64,000 nt of DNA from contig NC_092333.1 in assembly GCF_046630445.1 (NCBI RefSeq), positions 718,386,001-718,450,000 on the forward strand, written 5' to 3'. The translations under genes were made by a program, and so were the position numbers. Position 1 is the stretch's first letter; every line of letters starts with the position of its first letter. This DNA comes from Rutidosis leptorrhynchoides. Lineage: Eukaryota; Streptophyta; Magnoliopsida; Asterales; Asteraceae. Below the pieces are notes generated by a model. The model was given only the letters and a program-made list of their open reading frames with translations. It had not been told where the DNA came from and made no database searches. Shown here one piece after another: positions 42,201 to 54,166 of this stretch.

Positions 42201-44892
42201 AATGTCGGTGGTTCTTCTATCGATGATTTATATCGATATCTGTCTTCTTCTTTTAGCATTTGAATTTCTTCTGTTGTTGGTTCATATCCATTAGCCATAA
42301 GTGTAGCTAACATTTCAGTTTCATCAATTGGTTCAGTTCCTTCTCCTAAAGAACGTTCTCCTGTTCCTTGTAATTCTGGAAATTCTTCTAACAATTCTGC
42401 ATGTGAATCTATAGTTTGAATATAATAACATGTATCATCTGCAGATTGCAGTTGTTGCATGGCTCTATCAACTGAAAAGGTAACACTCTCGTCCTCTATA
42501 CTTAAGGTCAGTTTCTTATCGAACACGTCTATTATTGCTTTAGCCGTGTTTAAGAATGGTCTTCCTAATATGAGAGGAACTCGAGAATCTTCTTCCATGT
42601 CCAGAATAACAAAATCTACTGAAAATACTAAAGTACCAACTTTAACTAGCATGTTCTCCATTATCCCTCTAGGATATTTTACTAATTGATCGGCTAGTTG
42701 TATGCTTATTCGTGTTGGTTTCAATTCTCCAAGGTCTAGTTTAGCGTATAGTGAATACGACATTAAATTTATACTAGCACCTAAGTCTGCCAATGCTTCT
42801 ATTGAACTAAGACTACCCAGAAAACATGAAATTGTGAAACTTCCTGGATTAGATAATTTTTCTGGTATCTTATTCAATAGCACTGCAGAACAATTAGCAT
42901 TCATAGTAACAGCCGAGAGTTCTTCCATTTTCTTTCTATTTGTGATAAGATCTTTCAGAAATTTAGCATATTTAGGCATTCCTGAAATTACATCAATGAA
43001 AGGAAGATTTACATTTATTTGTTTAAACATATCCAAGAATTTGGATTGCTCGACTTCAAGTCTTTCTTTTCTCATTTTACTCGGGTAAGGAAGTGGTGGT
43101 TGGTATGGTTTAACATAAGGTTTAGCCTTAACTGTGTTATCTTCATTAACCTTTTCAACTACCGGTTCTGTTTCCTTATCTTGCTCAGATTGTGGTTCTT
43201 GTGGAGTAGGAATAGTTTCATTAGAAATTACAGGTATTTCAGGTGGTTTAAGTGTAATACCACTTCTTGTGGTAATGGCTTTAGCTATTTCATTCCGGGG
43301 GTTAGCATTTGTATCACTAGGTAAACTTTCCAGTTTTCTTTCACCTATTAACCTTGCTAGGTTGCTTACTTCTTGTTCCAGATTTTGAATAGAAGCTTGT
43401 TGATTTCTAAATGCTTGAGCATTTTTTTCATTCGTTTGTTTCTGAGATGTGAAAAACTGAGTTTGAGATTCAACTAGCTACGACATCATGTCTTCTAAAT
43501 TTAGCTTTTTATCATCAGTTTGTGGTGGTTTGTTTTGAAAAATAGGTCTTTGCTAATTGTAAGTATTATTGGATACTTGTTGATTGCTTGGACCTTGTTG
43601 GTTGTTGTATGGAACATTTCGGTTATAATTCTGGTTTTGATTGTAGATTGTTCTTGGCGGTTGATAATTATTCTGATAATTATTTCCAGGCCTTTGGTTT
43701 ATGTATGAAACATTCTCTCTTTGTTCCATTGTTAGTTCAATACTAAGACAATCTTTTGTCAAATGTGGTCCTCCACACTGCTCACAACTAATTCGTATTG
43801 AGTGGATATCTTTAGTCATCTTTTCCATTCGTCTCTCAACAGCATCTATCTTTACGAAAATGGAATCTAAGTCATGGCTAGAATCGGCTCTAGCTGCTTT
43901 AGATGATCTAACGATATCTTTTTCTTGGTGCCACTCATGTGAGTGGGAAGCAGTGTTATCAATAATTTTGTAAGCATCAGTTGCTGTTTTCTTCATAATG
44001 GAACCACCAGCTGCTATATCGATGTCTTTCCTTGTAGTGATGTCGCATCCTTGGTAGAATATTTGTACTATTTGACAAGTGTCTAAACCATGTTGCGGAC
44101 ATCCTCTCAATAACTTTCCAAATCTTGTCCACGCTTCATATAAAGTTTCATTTGGCTTTTGTGTGAACGTAACAATTTCTCCTTGAAGTCTCACGGCTTT
44201 AGATGCCGGAAAGAATTGTTTAAGAAATTTTCAACTAAAACGTCCCATGTATCAATCGCCCCTTCAGGTAATGATTCTAACCAATCTTTGGCTTCTCCCT
44301 TTAAAGTCCAGGGAAATAACATGAGATATATCTATTCATCCTCCACTTCTCGAATTTTAAATAGTGTACAGATCCTATTAAAGGTACGAAGATGTTCATT
44401 TGGATCTTCCTTCGGCGCACCACTAAATTGACATTGATTAGTTACCATGTGTAGAATTTGTCCTTTGATTTCATAATCTGGCGCATTAATGTCAGGTTGA
44501 GTAATTGCATGACCTTGGCCAGTGCGTTTAGCTCTCATTTGGTCTTCCATACTTAGAGGTTCCAGATTCTCCATGATTGAATTTGTTGAATCTGAATCAC
44601 TAGAGGATTCTGATTTAATGGTTCGTTCCTCAACAATCTCTGTTTGAATGATTGGTGGTTCCGGAGGAAAGATTAATTGTTCAGGATCTCTGAATTGTCC
44701 CTGAATATCCTCCGGATTCTCAATTGTGAGGTCGGGTTCAAAAAATGGATTATCGGAAATTTGAATTGGAGTACTTGGTCGATTGGATGACGATTCTAAA
44801 GAAAAATCAACGGCGACAATATTTGCTAGATGTCTTGATCGAGTTACAGGTGGTGAACGTACAAAAGGTGGTGAACGTTTTGCTCGGTGCAT
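39293..44892 (-). mobile_element. Gag-pol region of the Athila element (fossil part)
   Basis: Read on the minus strand from 44892. Gag is about 44890-43550, with CEQCGGPHLTKDC and a Gln/Asn-rich tail. Protease is near 42790 (ADLGASINLMS, the DLGAS form typical of Athila). Reverse transcriptase is about 41940-41200, with VFMDDFSVFG. RNase H is near 40835-40690 ([11 protein letters not shown]). Integrase is about 40450-40060, with the [10 protein letters not shown]...CDACQ zinc finger and GIDFMGPFP core, followed by a C-terminal region about 39830-39300. Order gag-PR-RT-RH-IN confirms Ty3. It is interrupted by several breaks and cannot be read as one frame. Confidence 0.88.
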
Positions 44893-46350
44893 TCACTGAA
44901 TATCCTATTAGTTATAAAAATAAGAAAAATTATATAGGTTATCAAATTAATAGACTTTTCTGATTTTGCCCACGTTTCGAATAGCCAAAAGATGCAGCAG
45001 AGGGGCAGGATTCGTTTGGTCTCAATATAATTGAGTACTGTTTGGCTCCAATAACCCGGTCCACGTACAAATCCAACTATTACTACGAACCAGAAAATGG
45101 ATGTGTATCAATTTAACCACTTAAAATAATTTTTCGTTTTGAAATTTTAGAGAAGAAATAGAAAAAAATTCTATGTCCTATAAACTAGAGCGTCGAGAAA
45201 TAAGAAAGAAAAAGATTGCGCGTCGAAAAATGTCGAAAAATAAAAGGTCGAAAAATAAAAAGAAAGTAGCGCGTCGAAACTTAAAAAGGAACTAAAAACT
45301 AAGAATTAAAAGTTGCGTCTAAAGATATTAAATCTTAAAAGAAAAACTATATCCCAAATGGCAATAACTTAAAAAGGTACTAAAATATAAAAACGGCGTC
45401 GCAAAATTCTAAAGCACCTAAATCTTAGTCTAAAGAAAAAGCACTTAAGGGATTTTACGGCAAAGCCTAAAAATCTAGAAATAAAAATAACTATGGCAAA
45501 TACTATGTCTTAAAACTAAATACGAACGAAAAATACAAATTTTACGCTAAAAACAAATAAAAAGATACTAAATATAAAAAATAAACTTAAAGTTGTAAAA
45601 AGTACAATTTTATAAAAATATTATTTTTATATTATTTATTTTATAAAAGTATTAATTTTAAAACTAATAAATCTAATTAAAACTTAAATATACAAAATAA
45701 ACTAAAACTAAACTAAATATTAAAGTACACTAACCCTAATTAATTAATTAATTAATAATAATAATTATTTAAAACCTAACCCTAATCTGATCGTCTGAGG
45801 TTTCAGACCTGTCCAGTCAACTCATGCGATCGCATGGGCCTTGGATCCGGTTCAGTGTTGGGCTGCTACAGTACTAGGCCGAATAATTTTATTACTCCCT
45901 CCGTCCCACTACAAGTGTCCACTTACTTTGTGCACACAATTTTAGGAAATCCCACTAACTTCATTCTCCACCAATCAGAAATCTTCTCTCTCCAGAATAG
46001 TCTCTTCTCATTGGTTGAAACACAAAGTGGACACTTGATATGGGACATCCTAAAATGGAAATGTGGACACTTATGGTGGGACGGAGGTAGTATTAATTTT
46101 TTTTTTCTGTTTAAATAAAAATATTTATATAAAACTTATATTTTTACAAACTAAAATAAAAATAAAGAAACTTTATAAAACTTATATATTTAACAAACTC
46201 TTTAATATATATATATTTTTTTTGTTTTTCTTTTTATATTTTTGAATATTTAAAATGTATTTTTACAAAAGCGTATTTTTATAAAAGTAAACTAAAAATT
46301 AATAAAAATCTTTTTTTTTAGATAGCGTTCCGCTTCCGGCGTTTAAGCTT
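44893..46350 (-). other. Athila leader between primer site and gag
   Basis: A long AT-rich leader without a coding frame. It contains repeated GTCGAAAAATAAAAG-like segments (45190-45290), one copy of the palindrome (45822-45837) and a Stowaway MITE. Long leaders are usual in this lineage. Confidence 0.55.
45895..46090. mobile_element. Stowaway MITE in the Athila leader
   Basis: A 196-bp element with terminal inverted repeats CTCCCTCCGTCCCAC and CTACCTCCGTCCCAC (reverse complement of the right end), flanked by TA on both sides (45893-45894 and 46091-46092). These are the hallmarks of Tc1/mariner-derived Stowaway elements. Internal inverted parts (AAGTGTCCAC and GTGGACACTT) would let it fold. 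It inserted after the Athila element did, or travelled with it. Confidence 0.9.
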
Positions 46351-46369
46351 GTCCCCGGCAGCGGCGCCA
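46351..46369 (-). promoter_or_regulatory. Primer-binding site of the Athila element (tRNA-Asp type)
   Basis: On the minus strand TGGCGCCGCTGCCGGGGAC lies a few bases inside the 5' LTR. Athila and related elements typically have TGGCGCCGTTGCCGGGGA here. Confidence 0.8.
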
Positions 46370-46377
46370 AAAATACT

Positions 46378-47597
46378 TGATGTGTGCGAGGTGGTATATC
46401 AGATAGTATTATTTTTTACAACGAAATACTATTAAATACGATACAATTTTACACAAGATATTTATTTATTTATAGAATGGATATACCTAAACCTTGCTAC
46501 AACACTTATAGGCAGTGTACCTAATCGTACAGTAGTGTAGTTTTTAGTAAGTTCGGTTCGTTCCACAGGGATCTTTTAAACAAGCTTTAACGCTATATTA
46601 GTAACTTATAATTGTAAAAATACAAAAATATATATAAGTAGTATTATTATTATAAAAGGGGGTTTTTACCGTTTAATGACCGGTTTGTCGATTTTTAAAA
46701 CTTTAGTCGCAGTTAAACCTAATGTAAAATATTAAAAATAAATATAACTTAATTTAAAGCGTAAAGTAAATAACGATAATGAAATTGCGATAAATAAAAG
46801 TGCGATAAAATAAAATTGCGATAATTAAAGAGTACGATAATTAAAAATGCAATTAAATAAAATGACAATAAATAAAAGTGCGATAATTAAAAGTGCAATT
46901 AAATATGAAATCAAAGAATTATGCTTATTTAAACTTCCATAATCATGATGTTTGACGTGTTGATTTTTAGTTTATTCCCATGGATTAATTGTCCTTTGTC
47001 CTGGAGTATTCGATATGTCCATACGGATTTGTCCATAATAGTCCATCAGTCATAATCTTAAAATGCGGAAGTCTTCGTCAAATTATTCTTATTCCCAAAG
47101 TCAAATATTCCAACTAATTGGGGATTCGAATTGTAACAAGGTCTTAATACTTTGTTTAATGAATACACCAGGTTATCGACTGCGTGTAAACCAAGGTTTT
47201 ACTACTTTGTTAACAATTACACCAATTACCCTTGAATGTAATCCACCCCTGTTTCAACAATTCTATTAACTATTAATCCAGTTCCGTGTCCGGTAAAATG
47301 AACAATTATTGGTATTTATAGATATCCCGCCCACCGTGCCCAGTCAAGCGTATGTGGTTATATATAAATACGTCAAATTATAAGTCTATATATTAAATTA
47401 ACGAGATATCATTTAGTTAATATAAAGCTCATTAATAGCCCATAGTCTAATTTCTACAAGTGTCGTTCTTTTATCCAAACCCCAATTAGTTAATATAAAG
47501 CTCATTAATAGCCCATAGTCTAATTTCGACTTATACCCTTACAACATTCGCTAACATACCCTTATTATTAGAATTTAAAATTAAAATTAAAATTAAA

Positions 47598-47675
<78 letters not shown>

Positions 47676-48275
47676 GTGATAGATAGAGAGATGGATGGAT
47701 ATATGATATAAACTGAGCCAAAACACGCGAATTTATAGCATGTGGCCTGGATTTCAGGGCCATACGATCGCATGGAAAATAAGCCTACAGGCCATGCGAT
47801 CGCATGGAGGTAGGTATCAGCTCACACTCCTTTGTTTTCTTGTTTGCCGACGGTTTAATAAATAAATATAATATATAAATAATTTTAAGAATTATTTAAA
47901 TATTATATTATATTTATTTGCATAGTTGACTTGTAATTTTTAGTCCGCTGCGTCGAGCGTTGAGAGTTGAATTTGGTCCCTGTTCCGGTTTTTCGAACGT
48001 CCTTGCGTACAATTTAATATCTTGTACTTTGTGTTTCGCGTCTTGTACTCTGGTAATTTTGAGACGTTTCTTATCAATAATTGGAACCACTTTGATTGTA
48101 TTTTGTACTTTTAAGCTTTTTAGTTGTTTGCGTGTTCAATTCGTCGAATCTGTCTTTTGTCTTCACCTTTTATTATTTAAACGAATATCACTTGTAAATA
48201 GGACAATTGCAACTAAAATCTTGTCTTTCTTGAGGGATAATGCTATGAAATATATGTTCGTTTTTAGCATTATCA
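46378..48275 (-). repeat. 5' LTR of the Athila-type element
   Basis: A 1898-bp partner of 16378-18398. It contains a (TA)n run (47604-47674) and two palindrome copies (47760-47775 with one change, 47792-47807). Confidence 0.88.
47604..47674. repeat. (TA)n microsatellite in the Athila 5' LTR
   Basis: About 35 TA units, partner of 17736-17797. The length difference reflects slippage since insertion. Confidence 0.95.
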
Positions 48276-51200
48276 AGCATGGACTCCAAATCTTGTCCTT
48301 ATTTTAGTATGCAACAGCGGAAGCTCTTAATAATCACCTGAAAATAAACATGCTTAAAATGTCAACAAAAATGTTGGTGAGTTATAGGTTTAACCTATAT
48401 ATTATCAAATCATAATAATAGACCACAAGATTTCATATTTCAATATACATCCCATACATAGAGATAAAAATCATTCATATGGTGAACACCTGGTAACCGA
48501 CATTAACAAGATGCATATAAGAATATTCCCTATCATTCCGGGAAATCCTTCGGACATGATAAAAGCGAATTCGAAGTACTAAATCATCCGGTACTTTGGA
48601 TGGGGTTCGTTAGGCCCAATAGATCTATCTTTAGGATTCGCGTCAATTAGTAGATCGGTTTACTAATTCTTAGGCTACCAAGCAAAAGGGGCATATTCGG
48701 CTTCGATCATTCACCCATATAATGTAGTTTCATTTACTTGTGTCTATTTCATAAAACATTTATAAAACTGCATGTATTCTCATCCCAAAATATTAGATTT
48801 TAAAAGTGGGACTATAACTCACTTTCACAGATTTTTACTTCGTCGGGAAGTAAGACTTGGCCACTGGTCGATTCACGAACCTATAACAAATATGTACATA
48901 TATATCAAAGTTTGTTCAAAATATATTTACAACATTTTTAATACGTTTTACTGTTTTAAGTTTATTAAGTCAGATGTCCTTGTTAGTAACCTACAACTAG
49001 TTGTCCATAATTAGATGTACAGAAATAAATCGATATATATTATCTTGAATCAATCCACGACCCAGTGTATACACGTCTCAGGCTAGATCACAACTCAAAC
49101 TATATATATTTTTAGAATCAACCTCAACCCTGTATAGCTAACTCCAACATTACTGCATATAGAGTGTCTATGGTTGTTCCAAATAATATATATAGATGGG
49201 TCGATATGATATGTCAAAACATTTGCATACGTGTCTATGGTATCCCAAGATTACATAATATATTAGAATACATGTATAATACAATATAAGTTAGCTAGGA
49301 TATGATTTGTATAGAATTGTTGCAATATTTCCCGTAGCTACAACAACCAAAAAATATCCAATCTTGTTTTACCCATAACTTCTTCGTTTTAAATCCGTTT
49401 TGAGTGAATCAAATTGCTATGGTTTCATATTGAACTCTATTTTATGAATCTAAATAGAAAAAGTATAGGTTTATAGTCGGAATTATAGGTTACAAGTCGT
49501 TTTTGTAAAGGTAGTCATTTCAGTCGAAAGAACGACGTCTAGATGACCATTTTGGAAAACATACTTCCACTTTGAGTTTAACCATGATTTTTGGATAAAG
49601 TTTCATGTTCATAAGAAAAATCATTTTCCCAGAAGAACAACTTTTAAATCAAAGTTTATCATAGTTTTTAATTAACTAACCCAAAACAGCCCGCGGTGTT
49701 ACTACAACGTCGTATATCCGGTTTTATGGTGTTTTTTGTGTTTTCCGGGTTTAAATCATTAAGTTAGCATATAATATAGATATAGAACAAGTGTTTAATT
49801 GATTTTAAAAGTCAAGTTAGAAGGATTAACTTTTGTTTGCGAACAAGTTTAGAATTAACTAAACTATGTTCTAGTGATTTCAAGTTTAAACCTTCGAATA
49901 AGATAGCTTTATATGTATGAATCGAATGATGTTAAGAACATCATTACTACCTCAAGTTTTGTGGATAAAACTACTGAAAAAGAGACAAATGGATCTAGCT
50001 TCAAAGGATCCTTGGATGGCTTGAAAGTTCTGGAAGCAGAATCATGACACGAAAACAAATTCAAGTAAGATCATCACTCGAAATAAGATTGTTATAGTTA
50101 CAGAAATTGAACCAAAGTTTGAATATGAGTATTACCTTGTATTAGAAAGATATCTTACTATAAATAAGAAAGATTTCTTGAGGTTGGATGATCACTTTAC
50201 AAGATTGGAAGTAAGCTAGCAAACTTGGAAGTATTCTTGATTTTATGAAACTAGAACTTATAGAATTTATGAAGAACACTTAGAACTTGAAGATAGAACT
50301 TGAGAGAGATCACTTAGATGAAGAAAACTGAAGAATGAAAGTGTTTGTAGGTGTTTTTGGTCATTGGTATATGGATTAGATATAAAGGATGTGTAATTTT
50401 ATTTTCATGTAAATAAGTCATGAATGATTACTCAAATTTTTGTAATTTTATGAGATATTTCATGCTAGTTGCCAAATGATGGTTCCCACATGTGTTAGGT
50501 ACTCACATGGGCTGCTAAGAGCTGATCATTGGAGTGCATATACCAATAGTACATACGTCTAAAAGCTGTGTATTGTACGAGTACGAATACGGGTGCATAC
50601 GAGTAGAATTATTGATGAAACTGAACGAGGATGTAATTGTAAGCATTTTTGTTAAGTAGAAGTATTTTGATAAGTGTCTTGAAGTCTTTCAAAAGTGTAT
50701 GAATACATAATAAAACACTACATGTATATACATTTTAACTGAGTCGTTAAGTCATCGTTAGTCGTTAGATGTAAATGTTGTTTTGAAACCTTTAGGTTAA
50801 CGATCTTGTTAAATGTTGTTAATCCATTGTTTATTATATCTAAAGAGATGTTAAATTATTACATTATCATGATATTATGATATATTAATATATCTTAGTA
50901 TGATATATATACAGTTAAATGTTGTTACAACGATAATCGTTACATATATGTCTCGTTTCGAAATCATTAAGTTACATATATGTCTACTTATCATTTATCA
51001 TAATTAAACATAGTGTATCAATATCTTAATATGATTCATATGTGTATCAATATCTTAATATGATTCATATGTATTTAGTAAGACGTTATAACGATAATCG
51101 TTATATATATCGTTTCGAGTTTCTTAATTCAATAAACTCAATTTTATGTATATAACTCATTGTTAAAATACCTAATGAGATACTTACTTATCATAATATC

Positions 51201-52236
51201 ATGTTAACTATATATATAATCATATATATGTCATCATATAGTTTTTACAAATTTTAACGTTCGTGAATCACCGATCAACTTGGGTGGTCAATTGTCTATA
51301 TGAAACCTATTTCAATTAGTCAAGTCTTAACAAGTTTGATTGCTTAACATGTTGGAAACACTTGATCATGTAAATAACAATTTCATTTAATATATATAAA
51401 CATGAAAAAGTTCGGGTCACTACAAAACTGAGATGTGACAACGAAAGTGCAATCAAGCTTGCTTCGAATCCAGTTTTTCATGCTCGTACTAAGCATATTG
51501 AAATGAGATATCATTTTATTCGTGAAAAGGTTCTAAGCGGGGAAATCGAGCTAGTAAATGTAAGGACAAATGCTCAAGTGACGGATATCTTTACTAAAGC
51601 TCTAATGAAGGCCAAGTTCATAGAATTTCGAGAGGCGTTAGGGATTGTTGATCGGGAGTTTGCACCAAGGGGGAGTGTTAAAATATTGGTGCAAACAAAA
51701 TTTGAAAATAAAAACGTCCTAAAAGTGAGTTAAAGTGTTGCACGGATTTTGCAGATTTCGGTATGCGTGAAACACACAAATGCGGCGCATCCCTTCACTG
51801 ATGCGGCGCATCTCTTCACCAAAATGTCCCGAAGGTTTTAAATGCGGTGTTTCAAAGGGATACGATGCATCACCACAAATAGATGTGGCGCATCTCTATG
51901 TGATGCGGCGCATCACTAGCTGATCAGCTGATAGGCTGTTAAAGTTAACCCGATTTCTTTCGATTATTTTGGTGTATTGCTTTCTTGTTGGCATACTTTT
52001 GCCCATGTTGTGTGATCTATTTCCACATGTATGTTAGGTGTAAACATCCTTTAATGGTTGGCTTAGGTGTGTGTTTAATCATTATGTTTGTTCTTGATCT
52101 AGTATTTAAGCAAGTGTATTTGTATCATTTGATTTAAGGAAAACCATTCACAATACACAATCAGTTTCATATCTATTGTTCTATATTTTGTTTACTACAT
52201 TTTCATTCATAGCAAGTTATTAGGTGTCTTAATCAG

Positions 52237-53748
52237 CGTTCACATTTACTTGTGAAATTTGCATAGAACCAATGACACTACCCAACAAAAAATTCAGAAA
52301 CAGTAACAAATGTGTTCACCCATTCTGCACTGATTGTATGATCAAATACATTCAAGTGAAGCTAGAAGATAACGTATATGATATCAAGTGTCCGTCCTTA
52401 ACTTTTGATCACTCATTAGAACCAATATCTTGTCGACCCAAGATTGCACACCAGCTGTTTGATAAATGGTGTGATGTGTTATGTGAGTCTTTTGTGTTGG
52501 GGTTTGATAGGGTTTATTGTCCAAACAGAGATTGTTCTGCTTTGGTTGTTAATGAATGTGGTAATGCTCGTACTTTGAAACAATGTGTGTGTCTGAATTG
52601 CAAGCAACCTTTTTGTTTCAAGTGTAACGCTCCTTGGCATGTTGGTTATAGATCTGAAGAAAGTGCGGAGATGAGGGATGCAAACGATATAGCGTTTGGT
52701 GTTCTATCCGAAAGGAATCAGTGGATGAGGTGCCCTGTTTGTCGACATTGTGTTGAGCGTGTTACAGGTTGTGGCATTATTCGTTGCAGGTATACAATCA
52801 TACACTTAGAGAGTTAGAGTGACAATTAGATGATTACGTTACTGAATTTGATTATAGTATATTCGTGTCCTTATCATGATTAGTTTGTTGAATTTGTTAC
52901 GACATATAAAGTTTCAGATAGGAAGGTATAAGTGATGGGGAACCGATTAATTTTTTCATAAAATCTAGAATTTTAAGAGAGTGACATATTTTCTAGCTTA
53001 GTTACGATTATTGTTTAAGTAAGACGAAACTCTGCATCATATGTTGTTTCTTGATTTAAAAATCGAGTATTGGAATTTGCGTATTTAAAGTTCTTCTGTA
53101 AGTGGAAAAGTTTGTGTTTTTGGAATGCTAAGCTAATAAATCAAAGCTAAGATCGCTAATATGATACCGTATAGTTCTACATTAAAACCTACTCCTCCGT
53201 CACTCATTTATTGTCCAGTATTCCTTTTTGGGATGTCACAAATCAGTTGTTCACTTCCATAAATAAATAAGAATAAAAAAGTAAAGTTCGTTTATATCAT
53301 TGTTTTATGCATGTAAGACAAAAAGGTAGTTAAAAAATAAAAGGTAAAATTGTAAAGTAAAAAAATACATGTGACAATAACTTTTTTTTAAACTGTGTGT
53401 TTTTTGTCTAGAAACATTTAATATGAGATGAAGGGAGTAATAATTTGTCAGCTTAGTTGATAGTTGATACTCCGTATACGATATAATGTAAAATATCATA
53501 TCATTTTCATTTAAAGAGGATGCTTTGCTTCATATATTCATTTTCTGATTTAAACTTTTTTGATTTAAGCTTGTTACAGATGTGGAATTAAGTTTTGCTA
53601 TAGGTGTGGGAAAAGGGTTGATCACCGTTTGTGCAACTGTCAAAGATTACCTACATGTTGCACGTTTGTGCTAGTGGTGATGTTACTTTTGGTTCTTAGT
53701 GCATTTGGTTATCGAATTACAAGTATGTTGAGAGGGAACCACAAATGA
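52237..53748 (+). pseudogene. RBR-type E3 ubiquitin ligase gene, main part
   Basis: Continuation of the gene begun at 11568. Exon 1 resumes at 52237 and ends at 52789 (donor GTATAC). An intron of 791 bases ends in TTGTTACAG, and exon 2 is 53581-53748 with stop TGA. The splice restores RCRCGIKFCYRCGK. The order is RING1 (CEIC..., HPFCTDC), IBR (YCPNRDC... CLNCKQPFCFKC) and RING2 (CPVC..., VTGC, CRCGIKFCYRC), then a hydrophobic segment (TFVLVVMLLLVL) suggesting a C-terminal anchor. RBR ligases pass ubiquitin through the RING2 cysteine, present here in VTGC. Usual ligands seem lost: the RING1 stretch CPSLTFDHS has Phe where family members have Cys, and PWHVGYRSEE has Ser where Cys is expected in IBR. 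Together with the split first exon this points to a pseudogene. Confidence 0.85.
53192..53437. mobile_element. Degenerate Stowaway-like MITE in the RBR intron
   Basis: A 246-bp unit starting CTCCTCCGTCACTCAT and ending ATGAGATGAAGGGAG, flanked by TA (53190-53191 and 53438-53439). The termini are inverted partners with several changes. The subterminal text TATTCCTTTTTGGGATGTC also recalls Stowaway. It lies wholly within the intron 52790-53580, so it need not disturb splicing. Confidence 0.75.
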
Positions 53749-53848
53749 TTGCACTGATCAGGATGAAACGAGATATAATAGTCATATTAATATCTTATTG
53801 ATGTAAATTATTATAATCTTACCGTATGGCGTGATATGAGTTTGAAAG

Positions 53849-54158
53849 CAGTGGCGGATCCAGAAAAAAATTTCACCGGGGGCAAATTTTTTTTTAAAAC
53901 ATAAGGAATTTTTTTTTTGATAAAATATAGAGGTTTTGGGGCAAAATATAGAGTTTTTTAAGCAAAATTTAGAGGCTTTTGAGCAAAATACGAAGGTTTT
54001 AGGGCAAAATATGAAGGTTTTGGGCAAAATATGAAGGGTTTTGGGCAAAAAAAAAAAAATTCCACCTGGGGCAAAATCAAAAAACCGAAAAAATTTACAC
54101 TAAAATTAAAAAAACGTCGGGGCGGTTCACTCCACTTGACCCCCTCCCTCCGCCCCTG
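53849..54158. mobile_element. hAT-type MITE (CAGTGGCGGA family)
   Basis: A 310-bp unit with termini CAGTGGCGGATCC and, inverted, CAGGGGCGGAGG, flanked by 8-bp duplications TTTGAAAG (53841-53848) and TTTGGAAG (54159-54166, one change). The 8-bp target fits hAT. The interior holds several tandem units like GGGCAAAATATGAAGGTTTT. It lies about 100 bases downstream of the RBR stop codon. Confidence 0.8.
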
Positions 54159-54166
54159 TTTGGAAG

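Larger units (their letters stand above)
16378..48275 (-). mobile_element. Athila-type Ty3 element, third layer (fossil)
   Basis: A minus-strand Ty3 element with LTRs 46378-48275 (5') and 16378-18398 (3'), about 98% identical by eye, and target duplication AGCAT (16373-16377 and 48276-48280). Assignment to the Athila lineage rests on four things: the tRNA-Asp-type primer site, the DLGAS protease motif, MDDFSVFG in reverse transcriptase, and an ORF-1/env-position frame downstream of integrase. It lies inside a solo Ty3 LTR and itself contains a solo LTR and the F-box Ty3 element, both between pol and the 3' LTR. A Stowaway MITE sits in its leader. Own length is about 17 kb. Broken, with about five or more breaks besides the insertions. 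Confidence 0.9.
16092..51424 (-). mobile_element. Solo Ty3 LTR, second layer of nest (fossil)
   Basis: The two parts 16092-16377 and 48276-51424 together match the about 3.24-kb LTR of the F-box Ty3 element, in inverted orientation (TGAAATGTCCCG...GTCACTACA). It interrupts the RNase H region of copia 2 with a perfect target duplication AAACT (16087-16091 and 51425-51429). No internal region of its own remains, so it is a solo LTR left by LTR-LTR recombination, later split by the Athila element. Confidence 0.88.
11740..52231 (+). mobile_element. Copia element 2, outermost layer of nest (fossil)
   Basis: A Ty1/copia fossil inserted in the RBR exon with target duplication ATCAG (11735-11739 and 52232-52236). 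LTRs are 11740-12296 (557 bp) and 51676-52231 (556 bp), about 97.5% identical by eye, suggesting about a million years with usual plant rates. The primer site TGGTATCAAGAGCTTGG is at 12297-12313. Parts in order: gag about 12400-13240 with a CCHC knuckle near 13140, protease near 13290, integrase about 13680-14500, reverse transcriptase about 14830-15650, RNase H about 15700-16086 and again 51430-51660, and a purine tract just before 51676. Own length is about 5.2 kb; the rest is nested elements. Broken, with about four breaks besides the insertion. Its internal region is very close to copia 1, but its LTRs differ. Confidence 0.92.
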
